This document shows, piece by piece, positions 47,002-55,912 of a DNA stretch of 63,121 nucleotides. Within the stretch, counting starts at the first letter, position 1, and every line of letters starts with the position of its first letter. The stretch is from assembly GCA_002399785.1 (NCBI GenBank), contig DHEH01000009.1:1-63121 (forward strand), written 5' to 3'. Origin of the DNA: Caryophanales bacterium UBA4855. Lineage in GTDB: Bacteria > Bacillota_I > Bacilli_A > RFN20 > CAG-826. The notes beneath the pieces were generated by a model, which did not search any database, had not been told where the DNA came from, and was given only the letters and a program-made list of their open reading frames with translations. A program made the position numbers and the translations under genes.

Positions 47002-48071
47002 TAATTAAATCGTTAAAATTAGTAAATTTTCGAAATTATTCTGATTTGGAATGTGATTTTACAAATGGAATAAATTTTATTTACGGAAACAATGCATCTG
47101 GTAAAACAAATTTAGTAGAAAGTATATATTGTTTGTCAATTGCACGTAGTTTTCGTACTAATATTTCGTCAAATTTAATTAATAATAAAAATAAACAAGC
47201 ATACATTAAAGCTAAAATCGATTTTAATGGCTCTAATAAATGCGTAGAGATTATTTTCTCAGATGTCGGTAAAACTATATCAATAGACGGAAAAAAGGTC
47301 TCTAAATTGAGCGAATTAAATAAAATTACGAATTGTATCTATTTTATTCCAAAAGATGTTGATCTATTAAGGGATTCACCTAAAGAACGAAGATTCTTCT
47401 TAAATGTCAATGTTTCAAAAGAAAATTCTATTTATTTAGAAGAAATGGCAAGTTATGAAAAATTACTAAAAGAAAGAAATAATCTTTTAAAAAGTGAGAA
47501 AGTAAATCTAAATTTACTTGATGTTGTAACAAATCAAATGATTAGTTTGTCTAAAAATATTTACTATAAAAGAAAAAGTTATATCGATAAATTAAATGTT
47601 AAGTTCAAAGATATTTACAATAAAATTTCTGGAAATGCAAACAATGTTAAAGTGATTTATTTGCCCTTTATTAAAGAAAGTGATGATTATGAGTCTCTTG
47701 CAAAGACAGCTTATAAAAATAGTCTAGAAAACGATTTAAAGAACAAAATAACGGGGATTGGAATACATAAAGAAGATTTCTTTGTTGTAATGAATGGTAA
47801 AAATTTAGCTAAATTTGGTTCTCAAGGTGAAAACAGAATGGCAGTTCTTGCTTTGAAAATCTGTCCTTATTTCTTAATTGATGATGAAAAGTTAAAACCG
47901 GTTGTGATTTTAGATGATGTCCTTAGTGAATTGGATAAAACTCATGAAAAAATGTTACTTAATTTCTTAAATAACATCAATCAAGTGTTTGTGACATCTA
48001 CAAAAAAATATGAGATTAATAACGCCACTTATTACCAGGTATGTGACGGAAGAATTATAAAAGGAGCCTAA
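46998..48071 (+). CDS. recF: DNA replication and repair protein RecF
   Basis: SMC-like ATPase that helps load RecA at gaps. The 357-residue protein has MIIKSLKLVNFRNYSDLECD, Walker A YGNNASGKTNLVESIY (about 30-45), signature FGSQGENRMAVLALKI (about 274) and Walker B VVILDDVLSELDK. The AAAAGGAGCC near its end is the gyrB ribosome site. Confidence 0.96.
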   Translation: MIIKSLKLVNFRNYSDLECDFTNGINFIYGNNASGKTNLVESIYCLSIARSFRTNISSNLINNKNKQAYIKAKIDFNGSNKCVEIIFSDVGKTISIDGKKVSKLSELNKITNCIYFIPKDVDLLRDSPKERRFFLNVNVSKENSIYLEEMASYEKLLKERNNLLKSEKVNLNLLDVVTNQMISLSKNIYYKRKSYIDKLNVKFKDIYNKISGNANNVKVIYLPFIKESDDYESLAKTAYKNSLENDLKNKITGIGIHKEDFFVVMNGKNLAKFGSQGENRMAVLALKICPYFLIDDEKLKPVVILDDVLSELDKTHEKMLLNFLNNINQVFVTSTKKYEINNATYYQVCDGRIIKGA

Positions 48072-48073
48072 AA

Positions 48074-50170
48074 ATGGAAGAAAAAAAGAAAAAAGTTTTT
48101 GAATCAGAAACACAAGAAGTTGATTTAAAAGTTTCTAAAGATGAAGGATTCGAGGCACAAGAAAATAATGTTGATAATAAGATCGGTTCCGAAATTATTA
48201 CTAACATTAACGAACGTGAAATGGAAAAAGGGAACGAGAAGTATAACGCTAGTGACCTTGAGGTTTTGGAAGGCTTACAAGCTGTTAGATTAAGACCTGG
48301 TATGTACATTGGTACTACAAGCAGTGTTGGTTTACATCATCTTATTTGGGAAATTGTCGATAATGGTATCGATGAAGCTTTAGCTGGATTCTGTGATGAA
48401 ATAAATGTAAGTATCAACAATGACAACACCATTACTGTTAAGGATAATGGTAGAGGAATTCCTGTTGATATTGTTGCTAAAACTGGTAGATCTGGTGTTG
48501 AAACTGTTTACACAAAATTACATGCAGGCGGAAAATTTGGTCAAGGTGGCGGATATAAAGTTAGTGGTGGATTACATGGTGTTGGTGCCTCTGTCGTTAA
48601 CGCATTATCTAGTTGGCTTGATGTAACTGTTCATAAGGATGGTGGAATATATCACATCCGTTTTGTTGATGGTGGTAAACCAGAAGGTAGTCTTGAAAGA
48701 ATTGGAGATTGTAATGATCATGGAACAACTGTTACATTTTTACCTGATCCAACAATTTTTAAAGAGACAACTGTATTTAGTTACGAAACTGTAAAAAATA
48801 GATTAAGACAAATGGCTTTCTTGAATAAAGGCATTCGTATTACTCTTACTGATAAACGTACAGAACCAAATTTACAAGATACATTCAAATTTGATGGTGG
48901 TATTAAAGAATATGTTGCTTATATGAATCGTAATGCCAATAAATTAACAAACGATATTGTTTATTGTGAAGGTGCTCAACGTTTTGATGATAATGGAAAA
49001 ATTGAAGATATTATTGTTGAAGTTGCATTGCAATATAACACTGGTTATGGAGATAGTGTTTTATCATTCTGTAACAACGTTTCTACTGGTAACGGAGGAA
49101 TGCATGTTGAAGGATTTAACCTAGCTTTAACAAGGGTTTTTAACAATTATGCTCGTGATAGCAAGGTTCTTAAAGACAACGATAAAGAGAGATTTAATTG
49201 TGATGATTGTTATGAAGGATTGACAGCTGTTATTTCTGTTAAACACCCAAATCCTCAATACGAAGGACAAACCAAAGGTAAGTTAGGAAATCTTGAAGTT
49301 AAGAAGATTGTTTCTAATGTTTTTGGCGAACAACTTGAAAGATATGTTTTAGAACATAAACCAGAAGCTTTAACTATTATGAATAAGATTAAAGCCTCTT
49401 ATGATGCTAGACTTGCTGCTCGTGCTGCTAAAGAAAATGTTAGACGTAAGAATGGTATTGAAATGACCACTCTTCCTGGAAAATTAGCTGATTGTATATC
49501 AAATAATCCTGAAGAATGCGAATTATTTATTGTTGAAGGTAATTCTGCAGGTGGTAGTGCAAAACAAGGAAGAGATAGTAGAACACAAGCTATTTTACCT
49601 TTAAGAGGAAAAATTCTTAATGTTCAAAAAGCACAAATGCATCGTATTTTTGATAATGCTGAAATTGGCAACATGATAAATGCAATTGGGGCAGGATATG
49701 CTGATGAATTTGATATTTCAAAGGCCAGATATCATAAAGTTGTTATTATGACCGATGCTGATGTTGATGGTTCTCATATTAGAATTTTACTTTTAACTTT
49801 CTTTAATAGATTTATGAAGCCTTTAATTGAACACGGATATGTTTATGTTGCTCAACCTCCACTTTATAAAGTTGAATATAAAGGCAAATCATATTACGCC
49901 TATTCTGATGATCAACTTGAAATAATCAGAAAAACTTTAAATCTTAAATCTGGTTATCCATATCAACGTTATAAAGGATTGGGTGAAATGGATCCAGATC
50001 AACTTGAAGAAACAACAATGGATCCAAAAGTTAGAAAAATGCTTAGAGTTACTGTAGATGATGCAGCAGCTGCTGATGAAGTATTTAATGATTTAATGGG
50101 TGAAGATGTGGAACCAAGAAGTGAGTTCATTAAAAATAATGCAAAGTTCGTTAAGAACCTTGATATATAA
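48074..50170 (+). CDS. gyrB: DNA gyrase subunit B, N-terminally extended
   Basis: ATPase subunit of the supercoiling topoisomerase. GHKL ATPase (KYNASDLEVLEGLQAVRLRP, GRGIPVDI, GLHGVGASVVNAL), transducer domain, and Toprim (FIVEGNSAGGSAKQGRD, MTDADVDGSHI). At 698 residues it is about 50 longer than typical because the sequence before the usual start (near KYNASDLEV) is a charged extension rich in Glu/Lys/Asn. The ATG at 48074 has a good AAGGAGCC site; an internal ATG at 48221 would give the normal length. Adjacent gyrA supports gyrase over ParE. Confidence 0.95.
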   Translation: MEEKKKKVFESETQEVDLKVSKDEGFEAQENNVDNKIGSEIITNINEREMEKGNEKYNASDLEVLEGLQAVRLRPGMYIGTTSSVGLHHLIWEIVDNGIDEALAGFCDEINVSINNDNTITVKDNGRGIPVDIVAKTGRSGVETVYTKLHAGGKFGQGGGYKVSGGLHGVGASVVNALSSWLDVTVHKDGGIYHIRFVDGGKPEGSLERIGDCNDHGTTVTFLPDPTIFKETTVFSYETVKNRLRQMAFLNKGIRITLTDKRTEPNLQDTFKFDGGIKEYVAYMNRNANKLTNDIVYCEGAQRFDDNGKIEDIIVEVALQYNTGYGDSVLSFCNNVSTGNGGMHVEGFNLALTRVFNNYARDSKVLKDNDKERFNCDDCYEGLTAVISVKHPNPQYEGQTKGKLGNLEVKKIVSNVFGEQLERYVLEHKPEALTIMNKIKASYDARLAARAAKENVRRKNGIEMTTLPGKLADCISNNPEECELFIVEGNSAGGSAKQGRDSRTQAILPLRGKILNVQKAQMHRIFDNAEIGNMINAIGAGYADEFDISKARYHKVVIMTDADVDGSHIRILLLTFFNRFMKPLIEHGYVYVAQPPLYKVEYKGKSYYAYSDDQLEIIRKTLNLKSGYPYQRYKGLGEMDPDQLEETTMDPKVRKMLRVTVDDAAAADEVFNDLMGEDVEPRSEFIKNNAKFVKNLDI

Positions 50171-50188
50171 AAAGAAGGGGGATTGGCA

Positions 50189-52783
50189 ATGGAAAACGAA
50201 GAAAAAAAGAACAATGGTATCGTAAATAACGATGCTGAACAAGATGAAATCAATCAAGAAAACGCTTCTTTAGAAGCTGGTATTAGAGCAGAGACAGTCG
50301 ATACAGAAATTGTTGGTCAAGTGAGAGATTCTTTCCTTGATTATGCAATGTCAGTTATTGTTTCTCGTGCAATTCCTGATGTTAAAGATGGATTTAAACC
50401 TGTTCATAGAAGAGTTGTTTACGGAATGTATGAAGCAGGATATACCAACGATAAACCTTATGTAAAATGTGCTAAGGTTGTTGGAGATGTTATGGGTAAA
50501 TATCACCCACATGGTGACTCAGCAATTTATGATACTTTAGTTAGATTAGCTCAACCTTTCTCAATGAGATATCCATTAGTTGATGGACACGGAAACTTTG
50601 GAAACATGGATGGAGATGGAGCGGCTGCTTATCGTTACACTGAATGTCGTTTGAATAAAATGGCTTTTGAAATGGTAAGAGATATTAATTCCGATACTGT
50701 TCCTTTTGTTCCTAACTATGATGGATCTTTAGAAGAACCTCAAGTTCTTCCTTCAAGATTCCCAAATTTACTTGTTAATGGTAGTGATGGAATCGCTGTT
50801 GGTATGGCAACAAAACTTCCAAGTCATAATCTTAATGAAGTAATTAATGGAATTATTGCTTATAGTAAAAATCCTGAAATCTCTGTTGAAGAGCTTATGA
50901 AATATATAAAAGCTCCTGATTTTGCAACTGGCGGAATCATTTATGGATTAGGTGGAATAAGAGATGCTTATACCACTGGTAGAGGTACTTTTAGAATTAG
51001 ATCAAGATGCAGTATTGAAGAAGAAGCTAACGGAAAAAGTAAGATCGTTGTAACTGAAATTCCTTATCAAGTTAGAAAAGCCGATTTAGTTTCAAAAATT
51101 GGTGAATTAGCTAGAGATAAAGTTATTGATGGTATCACATCAATTAAAGATTATTCTAAAGCTGATGTTCATATAGAAATTGAATTAAGAAGAGATGTAG
51201 TTCCATCAGTTATTCTTAATCAATTATTTAAGAATACTCAATTAGAGATTAGTTTTGGATGCATCAATCTTTGTATTGTTGATGGAGCTCCAAAAATTCT
51301 TTCACTTAAACAAATGATTGAATATTATCTTAATTTCCAAATTGATGTCATAAAAAGAAGAACAATTTTCTTAAAAAATAAAGATGAAGCAAGAATTAAT
51401 ATTGTCGAAGGTTTATTGTTAGCTCACGATCATATTGATGAAGTTATTGCTTTAGCGAAAGCAAGTAAAAATGCTCAAGATTTAATTGAACAATTAATGT
51501 CAAGGTTCTCATTAAATGAAGAACAAGCAAAAGCAATTGCTGCAATGACTATCTCAAGATTAACTGGTCTAGAAACACAAAGATTATTAGATGAAAAAGC
51601 CGTATTGTTAGCCAATATTGCTGAATATAATAGAATTTTAAGTTCGAAAGAAAATCAACTTGAAATCGTTATTTCTGAACTTCAAGAAATTGGAAGAAAA
51701 TTCGGCGACGAAAGAAGAACAACAATTGATAATTCAATTTCAAGTGTTGAAGATGCTGATTTAATTCCAGTTGATGATATTGTTATTACCTTAACTCAAA
51801 ACGGTTATATAAAGAGAGTTTCGACCTCAGAATTTAAGACTCAAAATAGAGGCGGAATTGGTGTTAAAGGAATGACGATTTATAACGAAGATGAAGTTAA
51901 TAAAATCGTCTATGTTTCAACTCACGATGATGTTTTATTCTTTTCAAATTTAGGAAGAATTTATCGTAAGAAAGGTTTTGAAATTCCAGAATCAACAAGG
52001 ATTGGCAAGGGAATTCCAGCTTTGAACTTACTTAACCTTGATAAAAACGAAACCATCGTTGCCATGATTAGTGTTAAAAATTATAAGGATAAATATCTAT
52101 TATTTGTCACTAAAAACGCTATTACTAAAAGAACAAAACTTGAAGAATTTGTAAGAATTAATTGTAATGGTAAATATGCTATTACATTTAAAGAAGATGA
52201 TAACTTATTTGATGTCAAAGTTACTGATGGAACAGCCAAAATTTTAATTGCCTCAAACGTTGGTCAATTATGTATGTTTGAAGAGAATGAAGTTAGAGTA
52301 ATGGGGAGAACTGCTGCTGGTGTTAAAGGTATGAATCTTAAAGGCGGACAAGTTGTTGGCGTTGCTACTACATTAGAAGGAGATAAAGTTTTAGTTCTTT
52401 CTGAATTAGGTCTTGGTAAATTGTCAGCTACCGAAAATTATCGTTTAACTCATAGAGGTTCAAGCGGTGTTAAGACTATAAAAATTACTGAAAAGACTGG
52501 TTCTTTAGTTAGTATGAGAGTTGTAAATGGTGATGAAGATTATTTAGCCATTACTAATGCCGGAACAATTGTTAGAAGTGAAATTTCTCAAGTTAGAGAA
52601 TGTGGCCGTAATTCAATTGGTGTTAAAATGATTAATTTGCGTGATAAAGAAAGCGTTACTAGTTTCACAGTTTTACCTCATGAACAAGAAGTAGAGCCTG
52701 AAACATTGAATGACACTCCAGTAGAAACAGAACCAGACGAAGAAGTTGTTGATTCTTCAGATGATTCTTTAGATAAGGAATAA
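50189..52783 (+). CDS. gyrA: DNA gyrase subunit A
   Basis: DNA cleavage and rejoining subunit. The 864-residue protein has the winged-helix domain with PHGDSAIYDTLVRLAQPF (the quinolone-sensitive Ser is present) and AAAYRYTECRL with the catalytic Tyr, then the coiled-coil gate, then a six-bladed C-terminal domain including QNRGGIGVKGM as GyrA-box-like sequence. The ATG at 50189 follows GAAGGGGG by a good distance. The acidic tail EPDEEVVDSSDDSLDKE is typical of gyrase. Confidence 0.97.
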   Translation: MENEEKKNNGIVNNDAEQDEINQENASLEAGIRAETVDTEIVGQVRDSFLDYAMSVIVSRAIPDVKDGFKPVHRRVVYGMYEAGYTNDKPYVKCAKVVGDVMGKYHPHGDSAIYDTLVRLAQPFSMRYPLVDGHGNFGNMDGDGAAAYRYTECRLNKMAFEMVRDINSDTVPFVPNYDGSLEEPQVLPSRFPNLLVNGSDGIAVGMATKLPSHNLNEVINGIIAYSKNPEISVEELMKYIKAPDFATGGIIYGLGGIRDAYTTGRGTFRIRSRCSIEEEANGKSKIVVTEIPYQVRKADLVSKIGELARDKVIDGITSIKDYSKADVHIEIELRRDVVPSVILNQLFKNTQLEISFGCINLCIVDGAPKILSLKQMIEYYLNFQIDVIKRRTIFLKNKDEARINIVEGLLLAHDHIDEVIALAKASKNAQDLIEQLMSRFSLNEEQAKAIAAMTISRLTGLETQRLLDEKAVLLANIAEYNRILSSKENQLEIVISELQEIGRKFGDERRTTIDNSISSVEDADLIPVDDIVITLTQNGYIKRVSTSEFKTQNRGGIGVKGMTIYNEDEVNKIVYVSTHDDVLFFSNLGRIYRKKGFEIPESTRIGKGIPALNLLNLDKNETIVAMISVKNYKDKYLLFVTKNAITKRTKLEEFVRINCNGKYAITFKEDDNLFDVKVTDGTAKILIASNVGQLCMFEENEVRVMGRTAAGVKGMNLKGGQVVGVATTLEGDKVLVLSELGLGKLSATENYRLTHRGSSGVKTIKITEKTGSLVSMRVVNGDEDYLAITNAGTIVRSEISQVRECGRNSIGVKMINLRDKESVTSFTVLPHEQEVEPETLNDTPVETEPDEEVVDSSDDSLDKE

Positions 52784-53794
52784 ATGAAGGTTTTAATTAA
52801 TACTGATCTTTCTGTAAAAAACACTTTCGAAGTCGATAGATTAAGAAAGAATTTTAAAGGAGCTCTAGAAATGCAAAACGAATTATTTTCGACGCATTTT
52901 AAAGCTTCTTTTTGTTCGCTTGCTCAATTCTTTTCACTTGATGAAGTCAGTATGTTTGAACTTGAAAAGAAAGATAAAAAAATCAAATACGTTATCGCTT
53001 TACTTTATCAAGAAGATGATAGTTCCGGAGAAATTATTCTAAAACAAAATATGAATAAAACCCAATATTCCTATGCAATCCCCACTAATTTTATAAAAAA
53101 CATCAATGCATACGATGCGATTATTGCTCCAAGTTTAGAAGCGAAAAAGTATTTAGAAAGCAGTGGAATCGTTGTGCCAATTTATGTTTATAATGGCGGA
53201 ATTAAAATGACAAAATTTGATTTGCGTAAGAGTTTAACAAAAAATATATGTTTTCGTTATCTTGGCTTCAATGAAGGCACAAGGTTAATGGTAACTGTAT
53301 TAAAGCACGATGATGACGAAGCGCTTGCTAGAGCTATTGCATTAGCTAATAGATTTCAAACATTTAAAGTCATTGCTTTAACACAAAATATTACTAAAAA
53401 AATGAAAAAGATTCTTAAAAAAGGTCCAAACAACCTTATGGTTTATGAAATTTTAGAAAATGATGTTTATTGTTCTATTATGTATAATGCTGAATTATTT
53501 GTGAATTTAGGCTCATCTTATGGAGCAATCTTACAAACTTACGAAGCAATGGCAAGTTTTACCCAAGTTTTTAGCTTATATCAATCAACTTTTAGTGATA
53601 TTACAATTGATAAAAAAACCGGGTATGTTTATAATGATTTTGCTTCATTATTGAATGGAATTGATAGTTTTTTAAATAGAACTCTCCCATCATTGGTTCA
53701 AGTAGAGTTTGAATATGTTTCAAAATACAGTATTCATAATTCAGGAAAAGAATTAATTAATATTTATAAAGAAATCGGAGGAAATATTACATGA
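52784..53794 (+). CDS. Divergent GT-B glycosyltransferase-like protein
   Basis: A 336-residue protein, only weakly recognisable. Its layout follows group 1 glycosyltransferases: an N-terminal half ending in an IIAPSLEAKKYLES segment, then VPIYVYNGGIKMTKFD in the position of the usual IPNGVD-F, and a C-terminal half with LFVNLGSSYGAILQTYEAMA, where donor-binding Glu residues normally lie. It begins immediately after the gyrA TAA (no gap) and overlaps serS by 4 bp, so it is translated within the gyrase-serS operon. Substrate unknown; soluble, no membrane segment. Confidence 0.6.
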   Translation: MKVLINTDLSVKNTFEVDRLRKNFKGALEMQNELFSTHFKASFCSLAQFFSLDEVSMFELEKKDKKIKYVIALLYQEDDSSGEIILKQNMNKTQYSYAIPTNFIKNINAYDAIIAPSLEAKKYLESSGIVVPIYVYNGGIKMTKFDLRKSLTKNICFRYLGFNEGTRLMVTVLKHDDDEALARAIALANRFQTFKVIALTQNITKKMKKILKKGPNNLMVYEILENDVYCSIMYNAELFVNLGSSYGAILQTYEAMASFTQVFSLYQSTFSDITIDKKTGYVYNDFASLLNGIDSFLNRTLPSLVQVEFEYVSKYSIHNSGKELINIYKEIGGNIT

Positions 53795-55071
53795 TCGATT
53801 TAAATTTTATATTAAATAACAAGGAATTAGTTAAAGAAGGGCTCAAAAAGAAAGAATTCGATGCTGATATCGATGGCCTTTGCGATTTAGTTTTAGAAAA
53901 AAGAAAAATTCAAAAACAAGTCGAAGATAATAAAGCTCAACAAAACAAATTATCTAAATCAGTTCCTCAAGTTAAAAAAGAAGGTGGAGATGTTAACGCT
54001 ATTTTTGCTGAAGTTAAAAAATTAGCATCAACAAATAAAGAATTTGAAAGTAAACTTGAAGAATTAGAAAAACAAATTGATACTATTTGGTTTGCTTTAC
54101 CAAATTTACCTGATCTAGATTTACTTGGTGGCGGAAAAGAAAATAACAAACCAATTTTCTTCTATAAAGATCAACCAAAATTTGATTTCCCTATCAAATC
54201 CCACGTGGATTTAGCAGAATCGCTTGGTTTAATCGATTATGAAAGAGCTGCAAAAGTTAGTGGACACGGAACATGGTTCTATACAAATTTAGGTGCTCGT
54301 TTAGAGTGGGCATTATTAAATTTCTTTATTGATACTCACCTTGCTGATGGATTTAATTTTATGTTACCTCCACACATTTTGAATTATGAATCTGGCTTTA
54401 CTGCAGGTCAATTTCCAAAATTTGAAGATGATGTTTTTGCTTTAAAAGGTCTTGAACCATTTAAATTTATGCTCCCAACAGCCGAAACTGCTTTAGTCAA
54501 TTACTATAGAAACGAAATATTAGATGTCGAAGATCTTCCAAAGAAATTTTTCGCTTATACTCCATGTTATCGTAAAGAAGCTGGTGCATATAGAGCTGAA
54601 GAAAGAGGAATGATTAGAGGTTACCAATTTAATAAAGTTGAAATGGTTGAATATACAACTGATACCGATAGCGATAGAGGTTTCGAAGAATTAGTGGAAA
54701 AGGCAAAGAAATTGGTCGAAATGTTAGGTTTACACTTTAGAGTTTCTAAGCTTGCTGCTGCTGATGTTTCTCACTCAATGGCTAGAACTTATGATATTGA
54801 AGTCTTCCTTCCTTCATTAAATATTTATAAAGAAGTTTCAAGTGTTAGTAATGCTCGTGACTATCAAGCTCGTAGAGGTATGATGAGATATAAAGACAAA
54901 GATGGAAAGGTCCATTATTGTCATACATTAAACGGAAGCGGATTAGCTACAAGCCGCGTTTTCCCAGCTATACTTGAACAATATCAACAAGCAGACGGAA
55001 GTGTTTTAGTTCCTGAAGTATTACAAAAATATATGGGCGGAATTAAAGTTTTAAAACCAATTAAAAAATAA
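53791..55071 (+). CDS. serS: Seryl-tRNA synthetase
   Basis: Charges tRNA-Ser and tRNA-Sec-type acceptors with serine. The 426-residue class II enzyme has an N-terminal antiparallel coiled coil (about 30-105), motif 1 in the GLIDYERAAKVSGHGTWFY region, motif 2 FAYTPCYRKEAGAYRAEERG and motif 3 NGSGLATSRVFPAILEQYQQ. The ATGA overlap with the upstream gene and the GGAGG site support the start. Confidence 0.97.
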   Translation: MIDLNFILNNKELVKEGLKKKEFDADIDGLCDLVLEKRKIQKQVEDNKAQQNKLSKSVPQVKKEGGDVNAIFAEVKKLASTNKEFESKLEELEKQIDTIWFALPNLPDLDLLGGGKENNKPIFFYKDQPKFDFPIKSHVDLAESLGLIDYERAAKVSGHGTWFYTNLGARLEWALLNFFIDTHLADGFNFMLPPHILNYESGFTAGQFPKFEDDVFALKGLEPFKFMLPTAETALVNYYRNEILDVEDLPKKFFAYTPCYRKEAGAYRAEERGMIRGYQFNKVEMVEYTTDTDSDRGFEELVEKAKKLVEMLGLHFRVSKLAAADVSHSMARTYDIEVFLPSLNIYKEVSSVSNARDYQARRGMMRYKDKDGKVHYCHTLNGSGLATSRVFPAILEQYQQADGSVLVPEVLQKYMGGIKVLKPIKK

Positions 55072-55093
55072 AACATATTTATTAATTAAATTT

Positions 55094-55118
55094 AAAGGGA
55101 AATTCATCTCCCTTTTTT
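55094..55118 (+). terminator. Terminator of the yaaA-serS operon
   Basis: AAAGGGA, loop AATTCATC, TCCCTTTTTT: a 7-bp stem with a T-run, 22 bp after the serS stop. Confidence 0.85.
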
Positions 55119-55144
55119 ATAGCAATTTATTTCTTTATTTATTC

Positions 55145-55172
55145 AAAATCCCTTGCTATTCCCCCTTATTTT
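55145..55172 (+). repeat. Dispersed TGCAAA repeat, intergenic copy (h)
   Basis: AAAATCCCTTGCTATTCCC then CCTTATTTT, between serS and the SRP RNA gene. Same layout as the other copies with CTATT replacing CAAAT. Confidence 0.5.
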
Positions 55173-55276
55173 TTTAAATTATAATTATTATGAATAAAAA
55201 TAGATCATAAAGATTCAACACCTAAATGTTACAAAAAGTCATTAATGAAACAATTTAAATATTTGTTATAATAATA

Positions 55277-55358
55277 GAGCCATCGCAATTTATACTTTCG
55301 AACCAGGTCAGGATGGGAACATAGCAGCCTTAAGAAAATCTATAAATGTGCGATGGTT
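55277..55358 (+). ncRNA. ffs: Signal recognition particle 4.5S RNA
   Basis: Small bacterial SRP RNA. The invariant apical part is visible: CCAGGTCAGG, then ATG-GGAA-CAT (GGAA tetraloop), then AGCAGCC. The ends pair: GCCATCGCA (55279-55287) with TGCGATGGT (55348-55356). A TATAAT box lies at 55267-55272, about 5-7 bp before the start, and a T-rich stretch follows. Its place just before tadA matches many Firmicutes. Ends are approximate by a few bases. It accounts for most of the 302-bp gap after serS. Confidence 0.93.
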
Positions 55359-55373
55359 TTATTTTAAAAATTT

Positions 55374-55832
55374 ATGCAAAGATCAGATGAATATTACATG
55401 AAAGCAGCTTTAAAGGAAGCTGCACTCGCTTTAAAAGCTGATGAAGTCCCAATCGGCTGTGTTTTAGTCGACGAAAACGGAATAATAATTGCAAAAGCAC
55501 ACAATGAAAAAGAAGAAAAAAATGATGTTTCGGCTCATGCAGAAATTCTTTGCATTAAGAAAGCTGGTAAAAAACTTAAAAATTGGCGCTTAAATAATTA
55601 CACTTTATATATCACTCTTGAACCCTGTTTAATGTGTTCAAGTGCTATTATTCAAGCGCGTATTAAAAGAGTTGTATTCGGAGCTAAAGAACCAAACACT
55701 GGATCATTTGGCTCTCATAATGATATTTGTGAATTAGAAGCTACTAATATCGAAGTAACTTGTGGAGTTTTAGAAGAAGAATGCCGTTTAATTTTGCAAA
55801 ATTTTTTCAAAAAACACCGCAATAAAAAATAA
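55374..55832 (+). CDS. tadA: tRNA adenosine(34) deaminase TadA
   Basis: Makes inosine at the wobble base of tRNA-Arg(ACG). The 152-residue protein has the zinc deaminase signature: HAEILCIKKA (proton-shuttle Glu) and LEPCLMCSSAIIQARIKRV (two Cys ligands). I keep the ATG at 55374 because MQRSDEYYMKAALKEA aligns with the usual family start, although no ribosome site is visible. It begins about 15 bp after the SRP RNA, whose transcript may read into it. Confidence 0.94.
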   Translation: MQRSDEYYMKAALKEAALALKADEVPIGCVLVDENGIIIAKAHNEKEEKNDVSAHAEILCIKKAGKKLKNWRLNNYTLYITLEPCLMCSSAIIQARIKRVVFGAKEPNTGSFGSHNDICELEATNIEVTCGVLEEECRLILQNFFKKHRNKK

Positions 55833-55855
55833 TTTTTTTACACTGTCTATAATCT

Positions 55856-55884
55856 TTGAAAATAAGGCCTTAATGCTCTATACT
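55856..55884 (+). promoter_or_regulatory. Promoter of the ABC/P-ATPase operon
   Basis: -35 TTGAAA (55856-55861), a 17-bp spacer and -10 TATACT (55879-55884), followed by GGAGGG and the ATG at 55913. Confidence 0.8.
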
Positions 55885-55912
55885 AAAAATAATAAAAAAC
55901 GGAGGGTTTTTG

